Below are positions 48,002-56,312 of a stretch of 64,000 bases of DNA, piece by piece. The DNA lies in the NCBI RefSeq assembly GCF_003260275.1, contig NZ_QJHB01000002.1, positions 62,001 through 126,000 on the forward strand. Direction: 5' to 3'. The translations under genes were made by a program, and so were the position numbers. The notes beneath the pieces are model-generated. The model did not search any database. It saw nothing but the letters and a program-made list of their open reading frames with translations, and was not told where the DNA came from. How positions within the stretch are numbered: position 1 is the first letter of the stretch; every line of letters starts with the position of its first letter. The stretch is from Homoserinimonas sp. OAct 916 (GTDB lineage: Bacteria; Actinomycetota; Actinomycetes; Actinomycetales; Microbacteriaceae).

Positions 48002-49039
48002 ATGACGTGGGCGACCAAATTGCGAACCTCCAGTCGGGTGCCATTGCTGCAAGCGGTCAAGACCTCGGTCGCCACCGTGCTCGCCTGGGTGGTGGCCGGC
48101 ACCCTGCTCCCCGGTCAGCTGCCGATCTTCGCGGCCGTGGCCGCCCTTCTGGTCGTGCAACCGAGTGTGAATCAATCGTTCGGCAAGGCGATCGAACGCA
48201 CATTCGGGGTCGTTCTCGGAGTGCTCGTCGCGACGGGGATCAGCCTGCTGTTCGGCCAGAACAGTTGGGTGGTGCTGCTGGCAATCGTGGTGTCGATCAT
48301 GATGGCCTGGTTGCTCAGGTTGAACCCCGGCTCGTCCAACCAGATCCCGATCAGCGCAATGCTGGTGCTCGCGCTTGGTGCGGCAACCCCCGACTACGCA
48401 TTCACCCGCATCATCGAGACCATCATCGGTGCGGTGATCGCCCTGATCGTGAACCTGGTGATCGTTCCACCGGTGCTGCTCTTACCGGCGCACCACGCTG
48501 TGGCACGGCTGGCCGCCGGGGTGGCATCGGTACTTGACCAACTGGCGGTTGCCCTGAGCACTCCGATGACAAACGACCAGTTGATGTCGCTCATGCACGA
48601 CTCGCGGTCTCTCAGGGACCTGCGCGATACCGCAGATCAACGCGTGACCGAGGGCGAGGAGTCGCTGACGCTCAACCCCCGCCGTTCTGCGCACCGGGAC
48701 CGGCTGGTCGCCGCCAGCCAACTGCTCACCCGGCTCACCCCGCTGGTCACCCGGGTGATCGGGATGTCCCGGGCCCTGCGCGACCACTACGACGAGCAGT
48801 TGAGCTCCGACCCGGCCGCCCAGGCCATCGCCACTGAACTCACGAGGGCCGCCCACGACCTGCGACTGTTGATCCGCCCGATCGACAGCGTCGACATCGA
48901 CCTGCCGACGGTGACCAGCGAGATGCCCGCACTCACCGCGCCCCTGGTCATCTTGAAACCCAACCCCGAGCACTGGATTCTGCTCGGGTCGCTGATGGAG
49001 GACCTCAGACGGGTGCGCGAGGAGATCGTCGGCGAATGA
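48002..49039 (+). CDS. FUSC-like / aromatic acid exporter family membrane protein
   Basis: 345 residues. The N-terminal half contains about six membrane segments beginning LLQAVKTSVATVLAWVVAG with LLVVQPSVNQSFGKAIERTFGVVLGVLVA, the ArAE/FUSC-like signature (QPS...G). The C-terminal half is soluble and helical (RDLRDTADQRVTEGEESL). Such proteins are putative exporters of aromatic acids or envelope components. The ATG at 48002 is seven nt after TACGCT, which supports it over the upstream TTG-type start. Confidence 0.82.
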   Translation: MTWATKLRTSSRVPLLQAVKTSVATVLAWVVAGTLLPGQLPIFAAVAALLVVQPSVNQSFGKAIERTFGVVLGVLVATGISLLFGQNSWVVLLAIVVSIMMAWLLRLNPGSSNQIPISAMLVLALGAATPDYAFTRIIETIIGAVIALIVNLVIVPPVLLLPAHHAVARLAAGVASVLDQLAVALSTPMTNDQLMSLMHDSRSLRDLRDTADQRVTEGEESLTLNPRRSAHRDRLVAASQLLTRLTPLVTRVIGMSRALRDHYDEQLSSDPAAQAIATELTRAAHDLRLLIRPIDSVDIDLPTVTSEMPALTAPLVILKPNPEHWILLGSLMEDLRRVREEIVGE

Positions 49040-49248
49040 ATGCTCCGGGTCAGATCAGCGGCTGTCCCGCGGGATGATCAACTGGATTCCGGGTTCGATC
49101 GGGCAAGCGCAGAAGACCGCAAGTGGAACGTCTTGCTCTCACTGGTTGCCGCCGTGGGCAACGCTCGCTCCTGGCAAGAACCTGATGGAAACGACGTTCT
49201 CGCCGCGTCGGCAGAGCTTCACGCCAGGCAGGATGTACCGCCTCCGGT

Positions 49249-49254
49249 TACCAT
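49249..49254 (+). promoter_or_regulatory. -10 hexamer TACCAT of a leaderless glycosyltransferase transcript (candidate)
   Basis: TACCAT, seven bases, then the ATG at 49262. The nearer ATG at 49253 lies inside the hexamer. The minus-strand GH3 gene has the same hexamer six bases before its start. Confidence 0.5.
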
Positions 49255-49261
49255 GGCCAGC

Positions 49262-50536
49262 ATGGACGACATCGAGCCAGCTCGCGATGGCGCGGGCAAG
49301 GCACCCCGCAGCCGTCGTTACCTCGTCGCGCTCACCGACGGCGGCGGCACCGTTCCGCCCGAGCTCGGGGTGGCCCGTCGTCTTCTGGACCGGGGTCATC
49401 GGGTCACGGTGCTTGCGGATGACTCGTTGGCGGACCAAGTGCGCCCCACCGGTGCGGCGTTCAGTCCCTGGCCCGCCAACACGGTGGGCGAAATCCGTGA
49501 CTGGGAGTTACGCAGCCCGCTGAGTCTCGCGCGCGACATGGTCGACCACATGATCGCGGGGCCGGCGCCCGGGCATGCACAACACACCGCAGCAGCGATC
49601 GACGAGACGCCACCAGATCTCGTACTGGCCTCTTTCACAGAGTTCGGCGCCATGATCGCGGCCGAGGCGCGCGGGATCCCGTTCGACGTTCTGCTCCCGA
49701 ACGTCTACGCGCTGCCGGTCAGGGGAATGCCGCCGATCGGCACCGGTTTCCCTCCCGCCGGGGGGTCGCTCGGGCGACTGCGCGACCTGGTCGCGAGCTC
49801 CGGGAGTGGCCGGCTGATCGACCGGTACGCGCTCAAGCGGATCAACGCGCTGCGGGCCGCTCATGGGCTTGACCTGATCACAACCACCTGGGACCAAGTG
49901 CATCGCGCCAGGCGTCAGTTGGTTCTCACCTCCTCACACTTCGACTTCCCGGCCGAGCTGCCGCCGAGTGCGCGGTATGTGGGACCAATCCTGGACGATC
50001 CAGCGTGGGCGGTCGACGACCGGTGGCTGCCGCCCTCCGGTGACGAACCGCTCGTTCTGGTCGCGATGTCGTCGACCTTCCAGAACCAGCTGGGCTGCCT
50101 GCAGCGGGTGGTGGATGCCCTCGGGCGTCTCCCGGTGCGGGGCCTGGTGACCACCGGGCCGCGAATCAGTCCCGCAGACATTCGGGCACCCGCCAACGTC
50201 AGCGTGCTTGCCGCCGCGCCGCACGGCGAGGCCATGCGCCACGCCAGCGTCGTCGTCACCCATGGTGGCCACGGCACGGTGGTGAAGTCGCTGGTTGCGG
50301 GACTGCCGCTGGTCATCCTTCCTCACGGCCGCGATCAGGCCGACAACGCCGTTCGGGTCACCACGCGCGGTGCCGGCATCGTCGTGTCACGTCGGGCATC
50401 GGCCAGACGAATCGCCGGGGCAATTGCCACAGTACTGGACAGCCCGGCATACCGGCGGGCGGCGATGGAACTCGGCGCACTCGTCGCACACGATGCCAGC
50501 TTGGACAGACCGCTTCTTGAGGAACTCGAACACTGA
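49262..50536 (+). CDS. GT1-family glycosyltransferase (UGT/MGT-like)
   Basis: 424 residues with a GT-B fold. The N-terminal acceptor domain starts RYLVALTDGGGTVPPELGVARRLLDRGHRVTVL and the C-terminal donor domain has the UGT signature in VLAAAPHGEAMRHASVVVTHGGHGTVVKSLVAGLPLVILPHGRDQADNA. Enzymes of this type transfer sugars to small hydrophobic acceptors such as natural products or lipids. The donor and acceptor are unknown. The open frame extends upstream to 49040, but the ATG at 49262 fits both the family start and a leaderless promoter. Confidence 0.88.
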   Translation: MDDIEPARDGAGKAPRSRRYLVALTDGGGTVPPELGVARRLLDRGHRVTVLADDSLADQVRPTGAAFSPWPANTVGEIRDWELRSPLSLARDMVDHMIAGPAPGHAQHTAAAIDETPPDLVLASFTEFGAMIAAEARGIPFDVLLPNVYALPVRGMPPIGTGFPPAGGSLGRLRDLVASSGSGRLIDRYALKRINALRAAHGLDLITTTWDQVHRARRQLVLTSSHFDFPAELPPSARYVGPILDDPAWAVDDRWLPPSGDEPLVLVAMSSTFQNQLGCLQRVVDALGRLPVRGLVTTGPRISPADIRAPANVSVLAAAPHGEAMRHASVVVTHGGHGTVVKSLVAGLPLVILPHGRDQADNAVRVTTRGAGIVVSRRASARRIAGAIATVLDSPAYRRAAMELGALVAHDASLDRPLLEELEH

Positions 50537-50571
50537 CCAGTTCGCTCGCGCCACCGGTATCGACGCCGGAT

Positions 50572-51825
50572 TCAGGGCAGCTTCTCCTCCACCGGCGTGC
50601 GCCGCATGACGAGCAGGGCCCGGGCGGCATCGTCGACCTGAGCCGGGTCGATGCGCCCGGTCAGGGCCGCGGCCACGATATCGGCAACCATGGCGCCGAG
50701 ATCGATCCCGACCGTGGACGGGTCGGCGGGCAGCACATAGAGCAAGGCGGTGGTGCCCGCGGCGAGGGCGCGGATCGCGTTCTCGGAGGGGTTGCGGTAC
50801 TCGTCGATACCGCTGTGCTGCAGCATCAGCATGTCGTCGCTGATGATCACCCCGTGGAAGTTGAGATCATCCCTGAGGATGCGATGCCAGACCGGTGACA
50901 GGCTGGCCGGCTGCGCATCGACGTCTGAATACTCCAAGTGGCCGAGCATCACCAGTTCGGCGCCCGCCACGATACCGGCCGCGAACGGTCGACCGTAGCG
51001 TTCACGCCAGTTCGCGCGGCTCAACGCCGTCTGCGGGATCAGTTGGTGCGAATCTCCGACCCCGGCCCCATGACCGGGAAAGTGCTTCAGGGTGCTGAGC
51101 ACCAGACCGCTCTCGCCGCGCACCGCCTGGGCGACGCGTTCCGCGGCGGCCTGCGGGTCGATGCCGAGCACACGGTCATAAATGAAGGAGCCGGGGTCGG
51201 CGGAGACGTCGGCGACCACCCCGAAGTTGATCTGGATGCCCGCTTCCCTCAAAAGCGCTGCCCGTGACCGAAACGAGGTGTAGGTATCACTCACGGAGTC
51301 GTGCTTGAGCTGATCCGCGCCCGGCGCTGTGTCTGCGTCCAGGCGGCTGACCACCCCGCCCTCTTGGTCGACCGCAAACAGCAACGGCAGTTCGGGATCG
51401 GGGCTGGCCGCCGTGGTGAGGCCGGCGAGTGCGGCTGTGCCCGAGGGGATATTGTCACTCATCAAGATCATGCCGCCGGGTCGGTTCTGCTCGGCAAACG
51501 CGCGAAACGCACTGGCATCCGTGCCGGGAATGTGCAACACGAACAGGCTCTGCACCTTTTCGGCCAACGACATCTGGGCCAACCGAACCTCTGCCCACGC
51601 CTGGGCCCGTTCGGTGGGGCCGGGTTCGGGTTGCGGCGCAGGTTGCGCCTCGAGCGTACCCGGGTCGGTTGACGCCGGCCCTGCCGACGGCGAGACAGCG
51701 CCGCCTGCCGACGTCGGCGGCTTCACACCTGCGGGCCCGGCGTGCGCACATCCGGCGGTCACCAGCAGCCCCGCGATCGCCGCCGCTGCGGCAAGGAGCC
51801 TGCCCGCCATCCGCGTCCTCACCAT
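50572..51825 (-). CDS. GH3 family lipoprotein, probable beta-N-acetylhexosaminidase (NagZ-like)
   Basis: 417 residues. An N-terminal signal peptide with lipobox VTAGC (about residue 24) and a Pro/Ala/Ser linker anchor it outside the membrane. The GH3 domain has the NagZ motif LKHFPGHGAGVGDSH (loop with catalytic Asp/His) and GVIISDDMLMLQH. It would release N-acetylglucosamine from peptidoglycan fragments. The ATG at 51825 follows TACCAT by six bases. It is divergent from the UbiA-like gene, with only 78 bp between the two starts. Confidence 0.9.
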   Translation of the reverse strand: MVRTRMAGRLLAAAAAIAGLLVTAGCAHAGPAGVKPPTSAGGAVSPSAGPASTDPGTLEAQPAPQPEPGPTERAQAWAEVRLAQMSLAEKVQSLFVLHIPGTDASAFRAFAEQNRPGGMILMSDNIPSGTAALAGLTTAASPDPELPLLFAVDQEGGVVSRLDADTAPGADQLKHDSVSDTYTSFRSRAALLREAGIQINFGVVADVSADPGSFIYDRVLGIDPQAAAERVAQAVRGESGLVLSTLKHFPGHGAGVGDSHQLIPQTALSRANWRERYGRPFAAGIVAGAELVMLGHLEYSDVDAQPASLSPVWHRILRDDLNFHGVIISDDMLMLQHSGIDEYRNPSENAIRALAAGTTALLYVLPADPSTVGIDLGAMVADIVAAALTGRIDPAQVDDAARALLVMRRTPVEEKLP

Positions 51826-51831
51826 CCGTCG

Positions 51832-51837
51832 ATGGTA
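51832..51837 (-). promoter_or_regulatory. -10 hexamer TACCAT of a leaderless GH3 transcript (candidate)
   Basis: TACCAT, six bases, then the ATG of the GH3 lipoprotein gene on the minus strand. Confidence 0.5.
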
Positions 51838-51890
51838 CCCCCGTTCACGAGAGGTGTGCCCGGCACTGGCAGAATCGGGGCTGGCCGCAA

Positions 51891-51896
51891 TACGCT
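51891..51896 (+). promoter_or_regulatory. -10 hexamer TACGCT of a leaderless UbiA transcript (candidate)
   Basis: TACGCT, seven bases, then the ATG of the UbiA gene. It and the opposing TACCAT are 53 bp apart, so two RNA polymerases would compete for the same 78-bp region. Confidence 0.5.
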
Positions 51897-51903
51897 GGCA
51901 ACC

Positions 51904-52779
51904 ATGCAGCAGGGTTCGGCAGGCTTCCACCCATCACCGGTCACTGCTGTTCGAGGCCTGATCCATGCCACCCATCCCCTGCCGTCGATCGCGGTCACGG
52001 CGGTTGCCCTGATTCTCGGGCTGGCCGTCGGCCTCGGCTCCGTCGAACTGTGGCTGGTCGCCGCGATGGTGCTCACCGGGCAGCTGTCGGTGGGCTGGTC
52101 CAACGACTGGATCGATGCTGCCCGCGACACGGCCGTCGAGCGACGGGACAAACCGATTGTCACGGGCATGGTGAGCCGGCGCGCCGTCGGCGTTGCCGCC
52201 CTGGCCGCGGTCGTCGTCAGCATCGGCCTCGGGTTTGCTCTCGCCCCGGCAGTCGGGGTCGCGAATGTGATCTCTGTGGCATCCGCCTGGGCGTACAACG
52301 GGCCGCTGAAATCAACCCTGTGGTCCTGGTTGCCGTTCGCCGTGAGTTTCGGGATCCTGCCGGTTCTGGTCACCTTCGCACTGCCCGGGTCGCCCTGGCC
52401 GATGTGGTGGGTGGTGGCCGCCGGTGCTCTTCTCGGCGTTGCGGCCCACTTCACCAACGTGCTGCCCGACCTCGAAGGCGACCGGCGCACCGGCGTTTCG
52501 GGGCTGCCACACCGGCTGGGTGCCCGGGCATCCGGGCTGATTCCGTTCATCATGTTGGCCGTGGTGTCGGTGCTCGTCGGGATCGGGCAGGTCGGCACAG
52601 CACCCCGCCCAGGAACAGCGGTGGGTGTCGTGCTGGGACTGGCAATCGCGGTGACCGGGATCGTGCTTGCGCGCACGCGTCGGCCGACCCGTTCTTTGAT
52701 GCGGCTGATCATGCTGGGCGCGCTGGTGAATGTGGCCACGTTGGCGGCGACCGGGATGGCGTTGGTCGTGGGCGCGTGA
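51904..52779 (+). CDS. UbiA-family prenyltransferase
   Basis: 291 residues, about eight or nine membrane segments. Both Asp-rich motifs that bind the magnesium-prenyl diphosphate are visible: NDWIDAARD (NDxxDxxxD) and DLEGDRRTG. It transfers a prenyl chain to an aromatic or polar acceptor. Which acceptor (menaquinone, haem O, decaprenylphosphate-ribose-like, or a secondary metabolite) cannot be told. The start at 51904 is set by the leaderless geometry; the upstream open frame overlaps the divergent gene. Confidence 0.88.
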   Translation: MQQGSAGFHPSPVTAVRGLIHATHPLPSIAVTAVALILGLAVGLGSVELWLVAAMVLTGQLSVGWSNDWIDAARDTAVERRDKPIVTGMVSRRAVGVAALAAVVVSIGLGFALAPAVGVANVISVASAWAYNGPLKSTLWSWLPFAVSFGILPVLVTFALPGSPWPMWWVVAAGALLGVAAHFTNVLPDLEGDRRTGVSGLPHRLGARASGLIPFIMLAVVSVLVGIGQVGTAPRPGTAVGVVLGLAIAVTGIVLARTRRPTRSLMRLIMLGALVNVATLAATGMALVVGA

Positions 52780-52814
52780 AGCAGGCACCCCGTGGCTCGC
52801 TCTGGGCCCGGGGA

Positions 52815-54278
52815 TCAGGGGGTCAGCGGTTCAATCGGCCGCGGTTCAATCGGCCGCGTTTCAATCGGCACAGTCGGGCTGGACGTGGAGGGTGCCTCGG
52901 CTGCCTTCTGCCCTTTCGAGTTCTGTATCCCGATGGCCGAGATGACACCCCCGGCGATCAACATCAGCGCGGTTGCGAGCATCGCGCGGTGAAAACCGGT
53001 CAGGTCGAGGGTGCCCCCGACGATGATTCCAGTCAACGCAACGGCGATCAGCCCGGCCACCCTCGATACTGCGTTATTCACCGCCGATCCGATGCCGGCC
53101 TGACTGGTACTGATGGCGCCGAGAATACCGGAAGTCAAAGGGGCCACCGTGATTGACAGCCCCAGGCCGAACACGAGCACTCCGGGCAATACCTGCAGCC
53201 AGAAGTTGATCGGATCAGTGACCGACAGCATCATCAGGTAGCCGACTCCACCGATGACCGGCCCCACCGCCATAAAAAGGCGGGGGCCGTATTTGCCGCC
53301 CAACTCGCCGAACCGCGACGAGAGCAACAGCATCATTATGGTCGTCGGCAACAGGGCCAGCCCCGCAGCCAGGGCCGTGAATCCGACAGTCTGCTGCAAG
53401 AACAGGGTGAGAGCGAACGAACCGAAAGAGAGTGCCCCGTAGATGAATGTGGTGGCCACGTTGCCGACCGAGAAGTTGCGCACCCTGAAGAGTTTCAACG
53501 GCATCATCGGATGCGGCGCACGTGACTCCCACCAGAGGAAGACGGCGAAGGCGACCACCCCGAGAATGAGCGGGAGAAACACCAGCGGATCCTGCCAGCC
53601 GAGTCGATCCTGTTCGATCAGCGCGAACACGGGGCCGCCAAGACCGACTGCCGCCAAGACCGCGCCGATGATGTCGATGTGCCCCGTGCCCCTGATGTGC
53701 TCCGGCTCCTTCATCCTGTGCAGCAGCCACAGCGTGACACCGATCGGGATCACATTGATCAAAAAGATCCACCGCCAACTGAGATAGTCGGTCAGAAGGC
53801 CGCCCAGGATCGGGCCCGCGATGAACGCGACCCCCGTCCAGCCCGTCCACGAACCGATCGCTCTGCCTTGGGCCTTTCCGGAGAACTCCGACAGGATCAG
53901 CGCCAGTGAGCTCGGCACGAGCAGCGCCCCCGCCATGCCTTGCAGCCCACGGGCCAGAATCAAGAAGATGCCCGCCGGGGCCAGCGCACACAAGAGGCTG
54001 GCCACCCCGAACCAGACCAGTCCGACACGCAGGATTCGGCCGCGGCCGAACGTGTCTGACAGCGATCCGGCGACGAGAATGAAGGCGCCGAGTGTGAGCA
54101 GGTACGCGTCGACGACCCACTGCTGCAGCACCAGTCCGCCGCCGAGGTCACGTGCCATGGCGGGCAGGGCGACGGTGATGATGGAGCCGTCGAGGAAAGC
54201 GACGAACGAGGCGAGGATCGCGGTCCACAGGACGAGCCGCTGTTGGCTGGTTGTGGGCGTTCGTTGTTTCCTACTCAT
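52815..54278 (-). CDS. MFS transporter of the DHA2 drug-efflux type
   Basis: 487 residues with about 14 membrane segments. Motif A (GSLSDTFGRGRILRVG) and motif C in GWTGVAFIAGPILGGLLTDYLSWRWIFLINV mark the EmrB/QacA-like antiporters. The N-terminus FLDGSIITVALPAMARDLG is typical. It ends in a repeated RPIEP tail made by a 15-bp repeat. Substrate unknown. No regulator gene is adjacent, but a 7-bp arm inverted repeat lies directly upstream of the start. Confidence 0.92.
   Translation of the reverse strand: MSRKQRTPTTSQQRLVLWTAILASFVAFLDGSIITVALPAMARDLGGGLVLQQWVVDAYLLTLGAFILVAGSLSDTFGRGRILRVGLVWFGVASLLCALAPAGIFLILARGLQGMAGALLVPSSLALILSEFSGKAQGRAIGSWTGWTGVAFIAGPILGGLLTDYLSWRWIFLINVIPIGVTLWLLHRMKEPEHIRGTGHIDIIGAVLAAVGLGGPVFALIEQDRLGWQDPLVFLPLILGVVAFAVFLWWESRAPHPMMPLKLFRVRNFSVGNVATTFIYGALSFGSFALTLFLQQTVGFTALAAGLALLPTTIMMLLLSSRFGELGGKYGPRLFMAVGPVIGGVGYLMMLSVTDPINFWLQVLPGVLVFGLGLSITVAPLTSGILGAISTSQAGIGSAVNNAVSRVAGLIAVALTGIIVGGTLDLTGFHRAMLATALMLIAGGVISAIGIQNSKGQKAAEAPSTSSPTVPIETRPIEPRPIEPLTP
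52827..52869 (-). repeat. 15-bp in-frame repeat at the 3' end of the MFS gene, three copies
   Basis: TCAATCGGC recurs at 15-bp spacing (52831, 52846, 52861), encoding PIE(T/P)R units just before the stop. The repeat shares CAATCGGC with the repeat in pabB. Confidence 0.92.
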
Positions 54279-54620
54279 GGCCGTGCGCTGTTCACGGCCG
54301 CGCCCCAGCCGCAGTTGTCGCGTGCGGGCAATTGCAATTGGCGCCCCGCCATCTCCGGGCGGCGCACAATGGGGGCTCTGTTCGATGACGACGTCACCAT
54401 GACTTCATGTTAACCCTGCCGCTACTTCAGGGGAGGGCGAGTTTCACCGAGACGCCACGGGATCAGGGCGCTCCGCGTGGTGATCGATCGCTGACTGGGA
54501 GCGACCCGCAGTTGCACGGTCTAGTCTGGGCCAGAAGCAACACCTCCTGTCTCAGGACACATGCCGAATGTACTCAGACTCACGCGTCAGCCACGAGTCG
54601 AACGGAGCCCGGTTTCGCCC
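54279..54620. other. Divergent intergenic region with two palindromes
   Basis: It lies between the minus-strand MFS gene and the plus-strand molybdopterin oxidoreductase. An inverted repeat GGCCGTG-N7-CACGGCC (54279-54299) abuts the MFS ATG. A 12-bp palindrome CAATTGCAATTG is at 54329-54340. These may be operators for the exporter. The remaining sequence holds no gene that I can support. Confidence 0.5.
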
Positions 54621-56255
54621 ATGACTGCACCGTCACGCCAAGCATCACCTCTGACCACCGTTCAGAAGCCCCGCCGCAAGTCGCTTGCGGCTGCCGGAGG
54701 TGTTGCAGCTCTCATCGCCGGGCTCGGTCTCGGCGAATTGACGGCGGCCCTCACCTCGATCGCCACGAGCCCCACCGGCTCGGTTGGCTCCGTGGTGATC
54801 GACCTCACTCCGGGATGGTTCAAGGAGTTCATGATCTCGGCTGTCGGTACCGCCGACAAATTCGTGCTCGTCGCGCTGATCATTGTGGTGGCCTCGGCCG
54901 TCGGCGCCATCGCCGGGGTGCTCGAGCTGTCTCGTCCGCCCGGGGGGCGCGCGGTGCTCGGCGGTCTCGCCGTGGTCTGTGCGATCGCAGCGCTCAGCCG
55001 GGCGGGGGCAGGCCTCAGCAGCGTATTGCCTGCCGCCGTGGCCTGGCTCGTGGCCGCCCTGGTATTGGTGTTTCTCGTTCGACGCCTGCGGCCGGGGGTC
55101 GCCCCAGCCACAGCAACGCGGCGGCGAGCTGCGGAGCGCGGAGACGCGCCCACCCCAGCACCCGCGGCGGAGTCCTCGATCGACCGGCGCCGATTTCTGC
55201 TCTACTCGGCAGCCGCGGTGGTCGTCGGTGTCGCGGGCGGGGCCATGAGCCGCGTCGCCGGCGCCGGGGCTCGGGCAGCCCAGTCTGCCCGTTCTCTCCT
55301 GAGGCTCCCCGCCGCCGCCATCCCGGCACCCGCGGTGCCCGCGGTGCCCGCCGGTGCCGCCCTCGACGTCGCCGGGATCACCCCGCTGGTCACGGCCAAC
55401 GGTGATTTCTATCGCATTGACACCGCCCTGGCCGTGCCCGACGTGAACCCGGACGATTGGAGTCTCACGGTGAACGGAATGGTGGAGCATCCGATCACCA
55501 TCACCTTCGCCGAACTTCTTGCGCTCCCGTTGACCGAGAGGGCGGTCACATTGGCCTGTGTCTCGAACGTGGTTGGCGGCGACCTCATCGGAAACGCCAC
55601 CTGGCTGGGTTACCCGATCAATGAGTTGTTGGCCAGGGCGAAACCGGCCGCCGGTGCCGACATGGTGCTGTCGCGCAGTGTCGACGGCTTCACAGCAAGC
55701 ACCCCACTCGAAGCGCTGACCGACGACCGCGGTGCGCTGCTCGCGGTGGGGATGAACGGAGAACCGCTGCCGTTCGAGCATGGTTTCCCGGTTCGCATGG
55801 TCGTTCCTGGGCTGTACGGTTACGTCTCTGCGACCAAGTGGGTGAGTGAAATGACAGTGACACGATTCGACCGCGACACCGCCTATTGGACGCGCAACGG
55901 GTGGTCCCCGCTGGGGCCGATCAAAACCGAATCACGGATCGATGTTCCCCGCAACGGCGAGAAGGTGGCGGCTGGCATGGTGACGATCGCCGGGGTCGCG
56001 TGGGCGCAGACCCGCGGAATCGACAAGGTGGAAGTGCGAATCGATACCGAACCGTGGCGTGAGGCCACGCTTGCCCGTGCGATCTCGGCCGACACCTGGG
56101 TGCAGTGGCTGTACGAATGGCAGGCCACATCGGGCACGCACACGCTCACCGTACGGGCGACCGATTCAACCGGGGTCACCCAGACCGAGACGCAGGTGGG
56201 GCCTGTGCCCGACGGAGCCACCGGCTGGGACCGTCTCACCGTCAACGTCGGCTGA
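54621..56255 (+). CDS. Membrane-anchored molybdopterin oxidoreductase (sulfite oxidase / YedY fold)
   Basis: 544 residues. About four N-terminal membrane segments, then a Tat-like or anchoring SSIDRRRFLLYSAAAVVVG stretch near residue 195, followed by an oxidoreductase molybdopterin-binding domain (WSLTVNGMVEHPITITFAELLALP) with the molybdenum-ligating cysteine in TLACVSNVVGGDLIGNATW, and a C-terminal Mo-co dimerisation domain (GPIKTESRIDVPRNGEKV). Substrate not known; sulfite or protein methionine sulfoxide are reactions of the superfamily. The ATG at 54621 is preferred over one at 54561 without strong evidence. Confidence 0.87.
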   Translation: MTAPSRQASPLTTVQKPRRKSLAAAGGVAALIAGLGLGELTAALTSIATSPTGSVGSVVIDLTPGWFKEFMISAVGTADKFVLVALIIVVASAVGAIAGVLELSRPPGGRAVLGGLAVVCAIAALSRAGAGLSSVLPAAVAWLVAALVLVFLVRRLRPGVAPATATRRRAAERGDAPTPAPAAESSIDRRRFLLYSAAAVVVGVAGGAMSRVAGAGARAAQSARSLLRLPAAAIPAPAVPAVPAGAALDVAGITPLVTANGDFYRIDTALAVPDVNPDDWSLTVNGMVEHPITITFAELLALPLTERAVTLACVSNVVGGDLIGNATWLGYPINELLARAKPAAGADMVLSRSVDGFTASTPLEALTDDRGALLAVGMNGEPLPFEHGFPVRMVVPGLYGYVSATKWVSEMTVTRFDRDTAYWTRNGWSPLGPIKTESRIDVPRNGEKVAAGMVTIAGVAWAQTRGIDKVEVRIDTEPWREATLARAISADTWVQWLYEWQATSGTHTLTVRATDSTGVTQTETQVGPVPDGATGWDRLTVNVG

Positions 56256-56312
56256 AAACCGGTCACGGTCCGGGTCACGATGAGCGTCGGCGGGCATTCC
56301 GGCACGACCTCG

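Noticed and set aside
46898-52779. Natural-product or glycolipid gene cluster (APP1 phosphatase, FUSC, glycosyltransferase, GH3, UbiA)
   Set aside because: Genes have separate, divergent promoters and no core biosynthetic enzyme, so joint function is not supported.
51429-53156. 575-residue plus-strand frame opposite GH3 and over UbiA
   Set aside because: Composition is rich in Arg, Pro and Gly; it has no motifs and crosses three real genes.
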